Of a stretch of DNA of 46,765 bases, positions 8,891 to 16,654 are shown piece after piece. Under the pieces are notes generated by a model, which was given only the letters and a program-made list of their open reading frames with translations, was not told the DNA's origin and made no database searches. This DNA comes from Okeania sp. SIO1I7 (GTDB taxonomy: Bacteria > Cyanobacteriota > Cyanobacteriia > Cyanobacteriales > Microcoleaceae): assembly GCA_010672585.1 (NCBI GenBank), contig JAAHGF010000029.1, forward strand, positions 1 to 46,765. Reading direction: 5' to 3'. Both the position numbers and the translations under genes were made by a program. The stretch's first letter is position 1; each line of letters opens with the position of its first letter.

Positions 8891-9309
8891 TTGAGCAACT
8901 TCGTGCAAGTAGCTCATACTGAGTATGGCATCAATAAGGACGATCGTGTTCTCCAATTTGCCTCAATTAGCTTTGATACAGCAGTGGAAGAAATTTACCC
9001 ATGCTTGGTTTTTGGAGGCACTCTGATTCTCCGAAATGAAGAAATGTTGAGTTCTGTCTCGAAATTTATGCAAACCTGTCAGGAGTGGCGCATAACAGTA
9101 TTGGATTTGCCGACAGCTTACTGGCAAAAAATCATAGCAGAATTAGATACTTCAATCCAATTTGTGCTAGCGATGAAGTTTCACCGCGAGGTTGGAGTTC
9201 TTTGGTTACAGAGGCGATGGAAATTTATACCATTCCTGGAGACCACTATGGGATTCTGCGCGAACCAGGTATTGAGGTTTTGGCCAAGCAGTTAGAAACT
9301 TGCCTCTAA
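8891..9309 (+). pseudogene. NRPS ghost: adenylation-domain core joined to thioesterase tail
   Basis: The first part reads VQVAHTEYGINKDDRVLQFA, SISFDTAVEEIYPCLVFGGT and ITVLDLPTAYWQKIIAEL. These are the A3-A5 region of an amino-acid adenylation domain, including the SFDTAVEEI core. The frame then ends in non-homologous residues. A second frame, open to the stop at 9307-9309, reads GWSSLVTEAMEIYTIPGDHYGILREPGIEV followed by LAKQLETCL, the classic C-terminal end of an NRPS thioesterase (IPGDHY carries the catalytic histidine). Everything between (the rest of A, PCP and most of TE) is missing, and the two parts are in different frames, joining near 9150-9180. This is the scar of a large internal deletion in a former peptide synthetase. 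The left end also lacks the A1-A2 motifs. Confidence 0.8.
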
Positions 9310-9534
9310 TATAGGGTTTGCGCTTCACTAGTCTTTTAGTAGGGGTAGGAGGTAGGAGCGGGCGTTTTGTCCCAAGATTGTTCTGCCCAACTCTTGACCA
9401 AAATCCGCTCCTCAATTGAACCATTACCAGCTAAAACCTCGCACTTTTTGATACTTAAAAATGCGCTCAACCTTTATCTGTAAAGACTTTTAGATTTAAT
9501 CAGCAAGCCCTAATATAGCAATTCCCAATTCCTT

Positions 9535-9569
9535 CTTCCTTCTTCCTTCTTCCTTCTTCCTTCTTCCTT
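9535..9569. repeat. TTCTTCC heptamer repeat at the 3' end of the CPBP gene
   Basis: About five TTCTTCC units end directly before the stop codon of the minus-strand CPBP protease gene. Confidence 0.85.
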
Positions 9570-10514
9570 TCACTTTCGCTGAATAAATAAAGCGATCGCT
9601 CCTAAAAAAAACCACCCCATTACACCCGCCAAAGGATTACCATTTATCCCAACTATCCACTCTCCAACTACAGTAGAATACTTAACTAAACCACCCACAT
9701 TAATAATGTAATAACCCCAAACAAAACCAGCATGAATACCAATAGGCAAACCCAATAATTGTTGTTGATAATAAATCAATTTATCTTTTTCTTTTGAGTT
9801 TAATACCCCCCTATCTACAAGGTCTTTAAAATTAGTCTCCATCCACTTCTTCCTTCTTCCTTCTTCCTCCTTCCTTCTTCCTTCTTCATCACGTTTTGCC
9901 CAAACAAAAATTAAACCCAACAACACCAAACCAGGAAACTGAAACCAAGTCCGCAAAATTTCCTCAACTGGTTTAATAAAGTGTAGTAAGGCATACACAA
10001 TACTACTTACCCACAAAGCTACTTTTGGTTTGTAGTCTCGCTCCAACTCATCCAATAACCACCCTCGAAATAGTAACTCCTCAGCAAAACCAATACCCAG
10101 AGATACCAAGAAACCTTCCAGAATAAATTGAGGTAACTTTGCTGAAGGTGACTGCCATATTACCCATCCCAGAAACCCTTCTAAAATAAAAAAACCAAAT
10201 AAGCTAAATAAACCTATTCCTAAACCTTGAAAAAAATTCTGAAAGTTGCGCCTACTTATTTCTAAACCGTAGTGACGTAGTAGGTGTGGTTGTTGATAAA
10301 CTTTCTTGCCCCAAAACTGGACCAAAATAATAAACTCTATATATAGGAGAGCGATCGCCAATATACTCACCAAATTTGCATCTTGCCCAAAAAAATATAT
10401 TGGTGCTGCCAGTGGTATCCAACTCAGAAGTAATGTTAAAATAAAAATTCCTATTCTTATAGGAACCGGAAACTTTGCAATTTTGCCGAATAATAAATTA
10501 GGCACTACCAACAC
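9570..10514 (-). CDS. CPBP-family intramembrane metalloprotease with repeat-derived loop
   Basis: This is a 314-residue polytopic membrane protein. The CPBP (Abi/CAAX protease) motifs are present: FAEELLFRGWLLDEL (glutamate pair and arginine), then LLHF with the first histidine, then IHAGFVWGYY with the second. The active site is therefore complete. Between the motif helices, residues about 206-240 read RDEEGRRKEEEGRRKKW and METNFKDLVDRGVLNSKEK. The first is a translated GGAAGAA repeat and the second a translated copy of an intergenic hairpin repeat. Both are in frame, and the third active-site motif still follows. A GTG at 10514 is the start used here; no ATG is in frame upstream before the stop. 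It lies 62 bp downstream of clpS on the same strand, suggesting an operon. Confidence 0.85.
   Translation of the reverse strand: MLVVPNLLFGKIAKFPVPIRIGIFILTLLLSWIPLAAPIYFFGQDANLVSILAIALLYIEFIILVQFWGKKVYQQPHLLRHYGLEISRRNFQNFFQGLGIGLFSLFGFFILEGFLGWVIWQSPSAKLPQFILEGFLVSLGIGFAEELLFRGWLLDELERDYKPKVALWVSSIVYALLHFIKPVEEILRTWFQFPGLVLLGLIFVWAKRDEEGRRKEEEGRRKKWMETNFKDLVDRGVLNSKEKDKLIYYQQQLLGLPIGIHAGFVWGYYIINVGGLVKYSTVVGEWIVGINGNPLAGVMGWFFLGAIALFIQRK
9796..9887. repeat. Hairpin repeat plus heptamer repeat inserted in frame in CPBP gene
   Basis: 9796-9846 (GAGTTTAATACCCC, TCTACAAGGT, TTAAAATTAGTCTCC) is a copy of the hairpin repeat seen between genes at 24089 and elsewhere; 9847-9887 is a TTCTTCC run. 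Together they are the same composite found outside genes, yet here both lie in a coding loop without breaking the frame. Confidence 0.75.
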
Positions 10515-10576
10515 CCATAGAAATGAGAAACCGAGCTTCTCTAAGTCGAAACTCAGTTCCTATAATTACAATCAAA

Positions 10577-10864
10577 TCACTCATCAGGTTCTATAGTGCT
10601 AGTTAGTCCCTGATTTTTTAAATTTTCGCAATAAAACTCAGCGTGTTCTAAAGCACAGGTAATCACCAATGCAATACCGTTACTGTGAGCTTCCATCATA
10701 ATATCGACAGCTTGGGGTTGAGTTAGACTCGGCACTGTCTTCATCAATGCTTGCACTACATACTCCATACTATTAAAATCATCATTATGGAGTAAAACAC
10801 GATAACGTGGTGCAGGTTTACGGACTGTGGAAGTGGAACGCTTTTCTATAGTCTCAACAGACAC
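10577..10864 (-). CDS. clpS: ATP-dependent Clp protease adaptor ClpS
   Basis: The 95-residue protein has the complete ClpS fold signature: RYRVLLHNDDFNSMEYVVQA (residues about 21-40), where HNDD forms the N-degron pocket, then AVDIMMEAHSNGIALVITC and ALEHAEFYCENL. The adaptor docks on ClpC and delivers N-end-rule substrates to ClpCP in the cytosol. The N-terminal extension of about 20 residues is normal. Translation starts at GTG (10864), as no ATG fits. It is the first gene of a likely two-gene unit with the CPBP membrane protease. Confidence 0.92.
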   Translation of the reverse strand: MSVETIEKRSTSTVRKPAPRYRVLLHNDDFNSMEYVVQALMKTVPSLTQPQAVDIMMEAHSNGIALVITCALEHAEFYCENLKNQGLTSTIEPDE

Positions 10865-10909
10865 TACTCTATCCTGCTTAAAAAATACTAATACGACATA
10901 ATAGACTTT

Positions 10910-10936
10910 TGTCTAGACAATTGTTCAGTCTAGACA
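10910..10936. promoter_or_regulatory. Inverted repeat upstream of clpS, possible operator
   Basis: TGTCTAGAC and GTCTAGACA repeat around CAATTGTTCA, about 45-70 bp upstream of the clpS start. Each half is itself near-palindromic. The position fits a regulator site, but no known regulator is implied by the sequence. Confidence 0.35.
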
Positions 10937-11504
10937 TAAAGTAGATATACTTGCTCTGTTAAATAATATTTGCCTATTATTTTACTTCTCAGGAACACTA
11001 AATCATTAGATATCGCCCGAAAACAAACATATAGCTAAACATTATTTTATATATATTTTGGCCTACACTCATACATTATGAGCATAAATTAAAATAATTA
11101 TAACATAAAACTTAACATTGCTCAACAAGTTAAATCAAAGAAATCAAAATTATACCATTTTCAAAAAAGAATGTGTTCGAATAATAAGCACCATAAAAAG
11201 ACTTTCAGATAAAGTATGTTTGATAAAAAAGGTAATTTGCAACATCAAAAATGGTATTAAATCTATCCATTCTGCATTCTAAATTCTAAATTCTAGTAAG
11301 TACCCTAACTATTTGTAACAAACATTTATCAATTTGGTATTAGGGGGTTATCTGACTTTTGACTTTTAAATTTTGACTCCAACGCTCTAATTTGCGAATT
11401 ATGATAGTATTAATCAACAAATTTCTAAATTAGCTCGTCCACTATTGCTTATAGCCTAAGAAGCTCGATAACTTAACTTTATTTATAATTTACCGAAAAA
11501 TTGC

Positions 11505-11654
11505 GGTTGAAAGCCTCCTCTTTTAAGAGGATAAAAGCGGTCGTAGCGCAACTTCCCGAAGGGTGGGATGGCGAGGAAACCTTGCCATATCCAATCAAGA
11601 GAAGAACAATTTTCATGATTAGTAAATCCTCTTCGTTTTAAAGGAGAGGTAATT
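11505..11654 (+). repeat. 135-bp family copy with GTAGC...GGGTGGGAT insertion
   Basis: Same ends (GGTTGAAAGCCTCC and GGAGAGGTAATT) and hairpins as the full copies, but longer by a CTTCCCGAAGGGTGGGAT segment also seen in the 8695 and 5341 copies. Confidence 0.7.
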
Positions 11655-11688
11655 CTAAATTCTAAATTCTAAATTCTAAATTCTTGAA

Positions 11689-12198
11689 ATGAAACGTAGA
11701 CCTCAAACTACCACCGAACCATCTAGATTCAACTATGCCACTATAGCAATTTTAGGAGGAGTATTTGTTTTAGGTATTGGCATCGGTATTGCCTTTAGCT
11801 CCACCGCTAATTTTACTCCCCAAAACGTGGCCTCTCGTGAATTTATCGATCGCAGCGTACCAAACCCAGAACTTTGCGTACAGTTTGGGGCTAGTGCTAT
11901 GGTAACGAATATGAGAGTTTTCTTGACTCTCAACCCTTTTAATGTATATGTATCTCAACCAAATATAAAACCAGGGTGTGTCATCCGCAGAAATAACTGG
12001 TCAATTCTGGAGAAAAGAAACTTAGTCAACAACGAGCAAGTACGCGATTGTAAAAACCGGATGAATACTTTTGGTTATACCGGAAATATTAATGACGATC
12101 CAGAGATTAATTGTATCTATCAAAACGATAGTGCTCAAAACCTCTTCTTACCCGATCAATTAGGGCCAGGGGGAAATGCTCCTGAAAATAATTTCTAA
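11689..12198 (+). CDS. DUF3172 protein (cyanobacterial conserved)
   Basis: The 169-residue protein has a single N-terminal membrane helix (residues about 17-38, ATIAILGGVFVLGIGIGIAF) followed by a soluble domain facing the lumen or periplasm. The family core is obvious: NPELCVQFGASAMVTNMRVF, then PGCVIRRNNWSILEKRNLV, then EQVRDCKNRMNTFGYTG. Conserved cysteines occur in the first two segments and in RDC. DUF3172 is nearly universal in cyanobacteria and occurs in some plastid lineages, but its role is unknown. Length is complete. The C-terminus (GPGGNAPENNF) is low complexity. It is preceded by an AAATTCT repeat run ending only about 10 bp before the ATG. Confidence 0.88.
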   Translation: MKRRPQTTTEPSRFNYATIAILGGVFVLGIGIGIAFSSTANFTPQNVASREFIDRSVPNPELCVQFGASAMVTNMRVFLTLNPFNVYVSQPNIKPGCVIRRNNWSILEKRNLVNNEQVRDCKNRMNTFGYTGNINDDPEINCIYQNDSAQNLFLPDQLGPGGNAPENNF

Positions 12199-12746
12199 GG
12201 GAGTAGGGAGTAGGGAGCAGGGAGTAGGGAGTGGGGGAGTAAGGGAGTGGGGGAGAAGTCAATCCAGTAGTAGAGTGGTACACCTAAAACTGTGCAATAG
12301 ATGTTTGTTTCTAAGTGTCTTTTTCACCTCATCACCCCATCACCCAACTAATAATTAATGGCTAATAATTAATAATTGGACAATTCTGGTTTGAAGCCTC
12401 CCCTTTTAAGCTATGCTTTATAAACATCTTTCTTAACATAAAACTTGACAAAAATATCATTTGATGTTTGGAAGTCTGAAAGCTCCTAGTGTCGTTGCGA
12501 TCACAACAACAAAAAACAACTTTTAGAAGTACACAAGTTAGTCAATTTGTCAAATTAGTAAAACCAACAAAATGCTTGTAAGCTTTTGATAATAGGCATT
12601 ATCCACTTTTGTAAAGAATTTTGCTTATAATGGATAGCCTTTTAAGGGGATAAAATCAAAAATTTTCCTTTTAGTCAACCCCCTTGTTTTAAGAAGGAGT
12701 AATTATTAATTATTCATTATTCATTATTAATTGCTGAACCCATCTC
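12199..12746. other. Intergenic region with nested mobile elements
   Basis: GGGAGTAGGGAG repeats follow the DUF3172 stop, then ATTAATA runs, then a degenerate 135-bp-family copy (12388-12707). That copy is split by a 227-bp insertion (12411-12637). No gene is visible. Confidence 0.75.
12411..12637. mobile_element. 227-bp miniature element with 9-bp target duplication
   Basis: The insertion starts CTATGCTTTATAAACA and ends TGCTTATAATGGATAG; 13 of the 16 terminal positions match when one end is inverted. It is flanked by CCTTTTAAG on both sides (12402-12410 and 12638-12646). Removing the insert and one flank restores GCCTCCCC-TTTTAAGGGGA, which is exactly the uninterrupted sequence of the 135-bp repeat elsewhere. 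It carries no ORF, so it needed a transposase in trans. Confidence 0.85.
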
Positions 12747-14219
12747 CTAAAAACTGCCAATATCTTCGTAAAACTTAGAACGAGGTAAATCTTCAACTAC
12801 ACGAACTTCTATAATAATATCGCCTTCTAGGGTCACAGAACGAGGAGAAGTAAGAACAACACTACCAGCACCAAGAGCTGCTCCTGCTAGAAAACCAAAA
12901 CCTGAACCCGTCAGTAGTAATAATCCTAACCCCCCACCAGCGCTACTGGCAGCCAAAACTTTTTCATTTATATTACGATGGCCTCGAAGTAATTCTGATT
13001 CAGCAGAAAAAGGAATTAAGCGCTCATCTACATATATAGCCCTAGCGATAAATTTACTTCCATGAGTGGTAGTATCAAAACCACCAACTACAGGTGTTCT
13101 AGCTGATACTATAACTCTACCAGATTCGTCAACGATCGCCTCTTTTAGCAGCAAAACTTCCTGTATCTCAATATCTCGTGGTAATGTAACATCTTGAGAT
13201 GGATAAATTAAACCTATGACTTCTCCTTCCTCAATTAATATGGCAGAATCATCTTCAGATTGTTTTTGCCCCGATGACCCAGGCAAAGGTTCTCCAAAAG
13301 TAATTACACCTACTGATTCTGTAGTATTGTATTTTGATTTTTCTCTGGACTCTGGAGGAAGTGAAATAGCCGTCTGTTCTTCCTCTCTCGTCTCAAGTGC
13401 AGGTGTTTCTATAATCTGAGAACTTTCTGTTTCCGGCTTTTCATTACCCAGAGCATCTATTACTGGGGACCTAAGTCTACCTGGCCTGTCAGTGGGAATG
13501 ACCAGAAATGGTACGGAAGGCTCCGCAGAAGGGCCTGGGTTTGGTAAAGGAGATTCTTGTTCCGGAGCAGTGTCTAATAAACCTACACTATCTTGCTTTG
13601 GTTGAGTAGAAGTTTGATTATTTTCTTCTTCTTGGGTAGTTTGAGCATTTTCTAATTCTGTATTTTCTGGCTCAGTTAGCTGTTGGTTGGTAGTTTGAGC
13701 ATTTTCTAATTCTGTATTTTCTGGCTCAGTTGGCTGTCGATCTGAAATTATGGCCTCTGGTGGCTCTGAAAATTCCCCTTCAGCTACAAGCAAACTTAAC
13801 TGCCAACTATTTTCCTGTGGTTCGACCTGTTCTAATTGTACTTGTTTGCTAGAGATAACCACTTCTGGAGCAAAATCTATAATAACTTTTGCTTGCTCTG
13901 GTTGCTCTTGAGAAAGACTAACTCGGCGCACCAAACCTGCCGGATATAACTCAGTCACATCTACACTAACCTCTGTATTGGGAATGTATACAATTAGACG
14001 AGCTGGTTTATTTTCTAAAGAAAAACTAGGAGCTGTACCTGATGGGAGAGTAAACTGGAGTTGATTATTGTCTGGGTCAAAAAACCAGTTTGTTAAGAAG
14101 GCGGCAAAAACTGGCCGAGTAAAACTAAAGTGAATTACCAGTGTTCCTACTAATCCAATAAATTTTAATAAAAATTTTGATTTTAACAGATTTTTTGGAG
14201 ATAAATATTGATTGGGCAT
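12747..14219 (-). CDS. AMIN-domain envelope protein with Gly-rich C-terminal segment
   Basis: With the ATG at 14219 the protein has 490 residues; an upstream ATG at 14276 is open, but GAGGA lies 7 nt before 14219, which decides the start. Residues about 10-40 form a signal anchor (FLLKFIGLVGTLVIHFSF, then VFAAF). Residues about 42-150 match an AMIN domain (LTNWFFDPDNNQLQF, ARLIVYIP, GLVRRVSL, KVIIDF), a module that binds peptidoglycan or localises envelope proteins. A Pro/Glu/Gln-rich linker follows, including a tandem 18-residue duplication (TEPENTELENAQTT). The C-terminal domain has a glycine-rich hydrophobic stretch (SSAGGGLGLLLLTGSGFGF) and resembles TrbI/VirB10-like or porin-gating envelope segments only loosely. 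Likely an envelope-spanning structural protein; the exact role is unknown. Confidence 0.75.
   Translation of the reverse strand: MPNQYLSPKNLLKSKFLLKFIGLVGTLVIHFSFTRPVFAAFLTNWFFDPDNNQLQFTLPSGTAPSFSLENKPARLIVYIPNTEVSVDVTELYPAGLVRRVSLSQEQPEQAKVIIDFAPEVVISSKQVQLEQVEPQENSWQLSLLVAEGEFSEPPEAIISDRQPTEPENTELENAQTTNQQLTEPENTELENAQTTQEEENNQTSTQPKQDSVGLLDTAPEQESPLPNPGPSAEPSVPFLVIPTDRPGRLRSPVIDALGNEKPETESSQIIETPALETREEEQTAISLPPESREKSKYNTTESVGVITFGEPLPGSSGQKQSEDDSAILIEEGEVIGLIYPSQDVTLPRDIEIQEVLLLKEAIVDESGRVIVSARTPVVGGFDTTTHGSKFIARAIYVDERLIPFSAESELLRGHRNINEKVLAASSAGGGLGLLLLTGSGFGFLAGAALGAGSVVLTSPRSVTLEGDIIIEVRVVEDLPRSKFYEDIGSF
13636..13743 (-). repeat. 54-bp in-frame tandem duplication in AMIN gene
   Basis: GTAGTTTGAGCATTTTCTAA begins at 13636 and again at 13690. 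The unit is 54 bp (18 codons) and nearly identical, so it is a recent in-frame duplication in the linker. Confidence 0.85.
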
Positions 14220-14663
14220 AGCTAATTCCTCAAATTTTGGGTAGTGGGGGAGTGGGTATGTAGGGGCGAATGGCATTCGCCCTCACTGTATTTAGTGTCC
14301 GTGGGTAAGTCCTGATTATTAGACATCTCCGATAATAAAAAATAAAATCAATTCTTATCCATAAATTATCAATTATTTCTCCCTGTTCCCTGTTCCCTGT
14401 TCCCTCTTTTTGGAGGAGATATCTATTAGGTAATTTATCCCAAATTCCATCAATACCATTACGGTTGCAGGACGCCAAATTTTGGACAAAAATAGCGCAT
14501 CATATAAAATATAGCAAGGAACGAGTTGGTTAGGACTTATGTTTATGTTGATGATGAACCTGAGACAGAGAAAAGCTTTTGTTACTGTTCCCTGTTTCCT
14601 ATTCCCTATTCCCTATTCCCTGTTCCCTGCTATAAATTAGATAAAGTTTAAGACTAACATATA
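14220..14663. other. Divergent promoter region between AMIN and TldD genes
   Basis: No gene is visible. It contains a GTAGGGGCGAATGGCATTCG palindrome (about 14261-14285) and TTCCCTATTCCCTGTTCCC heptamer runs near 14380-14405 and 14585-14630. Confidence 0.6.
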
Positions 14664-16151
14664 ATGGTACAAGCACCAGCAAAAATTCAAACTACAGAAT
14701 TAGCTACCCTCGCAATAGACCTAATTCGTCAGTCCGGATGTGAATATGGAGATATTCGCTTATGTACTTATCATTCTCAAAATTTAACAGCTCGCGATCG
14801 CTCTCTCAACAGATTAGAAGATAAGGTCAATTCTGGTTTTGGGGTAAGAGTTTTGCTCAATGGTTCATGGGGTTTTGCTGCCAGTCATCGCCAAAGTCTA
14901 GAAGAGGTAGGTAGAGTTGTTGCTCTAGCGGTAGATATTGCTAAGGGTAGTCGTCTCTGTCAACAGACACCAGTAAAGTTAGTACCTGTGGAAACTTACC
15001 GCGATAGTTATGTTACTCCGATTGAAATTGACCCTTTTGCAGTACCTATTGGCGAAAAGGCAGAATTACTTTTAAATTTGAATGAGAAGTTATTGAGTTA
15101 TGAGGAGCGGGGAGTGAAAAAAGCTGCTTCTTTTCTCCGCTTTAGTAAAGAAGAGAAAATATTTGCTTCTACAAATGATTCCTTAATTGAGCAAACAATT
15201 TACCGTAGTTATCCTGGGTTTACTTGTACAGCTATTGCTAATAATGATGCTCAAAGTCGCAGTTACGAACGACCTCCTTTGAATATTGGTTATGAGCATA
15301 TTAACCCCACGGATCTATTGAGTCAAGTAGAGCGAGTTGCTGAGGAAGCAATTGAAAAAGTTTATGCTCCCAAAGGTCCTGGGGATATTCGCTCCACTCT
15401 AATTTTAAAGCCAACGAATCTATATTTAACCATCCACGAATCAGTTGGACACCCCACCGAATTAGATCGGGTTTATGGTTATGAATCTAATTTTGCTGGT
15501 ACCAGTTTTGCCACTACCGATAAAATGGGTAAACTTCAATATGCTGCTCCCTGGGTGAATTTTAAATGCGATCGCACTCAACCAGGGGGTCGTAGTACAA
15601 TGGGATATGATGATGAAGGTGTGAAGTCACAAGAATGGTATGTTGTTAAGGATGGGATATTAGTTGATTATCTCACAGACAGAGAGACAGCTTACCGACT
15701 TGGACGTGGTAGTAGTAATGGTTGTGCTTTTGCTGACAGTTGGTCGAGTGTACCGATGGTACGCATTCCGAATTTGGGGTTAGAAGCGGGTCCTGATGGT
15801 GGTAGTCATACTGCTAGTTTAGAGGAAATGATTGCTGATACTGAAGATGGGATTTTAATTGATGGTGTTGGTAGTTTTTCTATTGACCAACAGCGACGGA
15901 ATTTTCAATTTGGTGGAGATGCGTTTTGGCAAGTGAAAAAAGGCAAGGTTGTGGGAATGTTGAAAGATGTGACTTATCACTCGATGACTACAGATTTTTG
16001 GAATAGTGTTGATGCGGTGGGAAGTGCTGCTGAAAGGGAGCAGTGCGGTACTAATATTTGTGGGAAAGGGGAACCGATGCAGATAGCGCAAATGAGTCAT
16101 AGTTGTGTACCTGTGCGGGTGCGCGATATTGTGATTGGTAGTGCTTCGTAG
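14664..16151 (+). CDS. tldD: TldD-type metalloprotease
   Basis: The 495-residue protein is a complete member of the TldD/PmbA family. The zinc site HESVGHPTELD (HExxxH) lies near residues 258-268. It is followed by GGRSTMGYDDEG, TDRETAYRLGRGSSNGCA, RIPNLGLEAG and the C-terminal CGTNICGKGEPMQ motif that supplies the third metal ligand. The HExxxH marks it as the catalytic TldD-like subunit rather than PmbA/TldE, which usually lacks it. TldD/E degrade unfolded or leader peptides and mature some ribosomal peptides such as microcin B17. Its partner is not in the window. The ATG start fits the family. Because cyanobactin proteins lie about 13 kb away, a shared pathway is imaginable but not supported by context. 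Confidence 0.88.
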   Translation: MVQAPAKIQTTELATLAIDLIRQSGCEYGDIRLCTYHSQNLTARDRSLNRLEDKVNSGFGVRVLLNGSWGFAASHRQSLEEVGRVVALAVDIAKGSRLCQQTPVKLVPVETYRDSYVTPIEIDPFAVPIGEKAELLLNLNEKLLSYEERGVKKAASFLRFSKEEKIFASTNDSLIEQTIYRSYPGFTCTAIANNDAQSRSYERPPLNIGYEHINPTDLLSQVERVAEEAIEKVYAPKGPGDIRSTLILKPTNLYLTIHESVGHPTELDRVYGYESNFAGTSFATTDKMGKLQYAAPWVNFKCDRTQPGGRSTMGYDDEGVKSQEWYVVKDGILVDYLTDRETAYRLGRGSSNGCAFADSWSSVPMVRIPNLGLEAGPDGGSHTASLEEMIADTEDGILIDGVGSFSIDQQRRNFQFGGDAFWQVKKGKVVGMLKDVTYHSMTTDFWNSVDAVGSAAEREQCGTNICGKGEPMQIAQMSHSCVPVRVRDIVIGSAS

Positions 16152-16654
16152 CTTGTTTTTCTTCCGTGGCAATTGCACTGTTTTTTTGATTATAGCATTT
16201 CTCATAGAGATGAAGTACATTTAAGATCCCCCTAAATCCCCCTTAAAAAGGGGGACTTTGAAACCTCCCTTTCAGCAGTTCCCCCCTTATTAAGGGGGGT
16301 TAGGGGGGATCTAAAACTGTACTTCATAAATTAGAGAAGTGCTATATAAATAGGTGTAAAAAACAATGTAAGAAAGTTTGATGGTACTTCTCTAAAAGTG
16401 TTTAATCGTTGGAAATATTTTTGTGTTAAATTATTACATACGACCTAACTTTTAGACATACCTAGAGCCAAAACATTTTACAGTGCTTTTCAGACAAGTT
16501 AACCACACAATCAAAATCAAAACTCTTGTAGGGAGGGCGAATACCATTCGCCCCTACAGATGTTGGTTTCAAAGTCAATTTGTGTAAGTCCTGTACTCAT
16601 AAATTGTTAGACTAATACATAAAAAAGAATCACTTCAATCAAACTATTGTTATT
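16152..16654. other. Intergenic region with two miniature elements
   Basis: It holds the 114-bp palindromic element (16212-16325) and a GTAGGGAGGGCGAATACCATTCGCCCCTAC-type repeat (about 16529-16558) attached to TTCAAAGTCAATTTGTGTAA-GTCC. No gene is visible. Confidence 0.65.
16212..16325. mobile_element. 114-bp palindromic miniature element (GATCCCCC family)
   Basis: Ends are GAAGTACATTTAAGATCCCC and, inverted, GAAGTACAGTTTTAGATCCC. Inside are CCCCCTTAAAAAGGGGG and CCCCCCTTATTAAGGGGGG hairpins. No ORF. The strong stems just after tldD could also stop transcription. Confidence 0.75.

Larger units (their letters stand above)
10865..11688. other. Intergenic region with repeats; no gene seen
   Basis: The left 150 bp before clpS holds a TGTCTAGACAATTGTTCAGTCTAGACA inverted repeat (arms TGTCTAGACA and TCTAGACA, about 10910-10936), which could be an operator. 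The rest is AT-rich, with AAATTCTAAATTCT runs and a 135-bp-family copy at 11505-11654 just before the DUF3172 gene. Confidence 0.6.

Noticed and set aside
8698-8898. 66-codon minus-strand frame before the NRPS remnant
   Set aside because: It is contained in the 135-bp repeat variant and has no homology or start signal.
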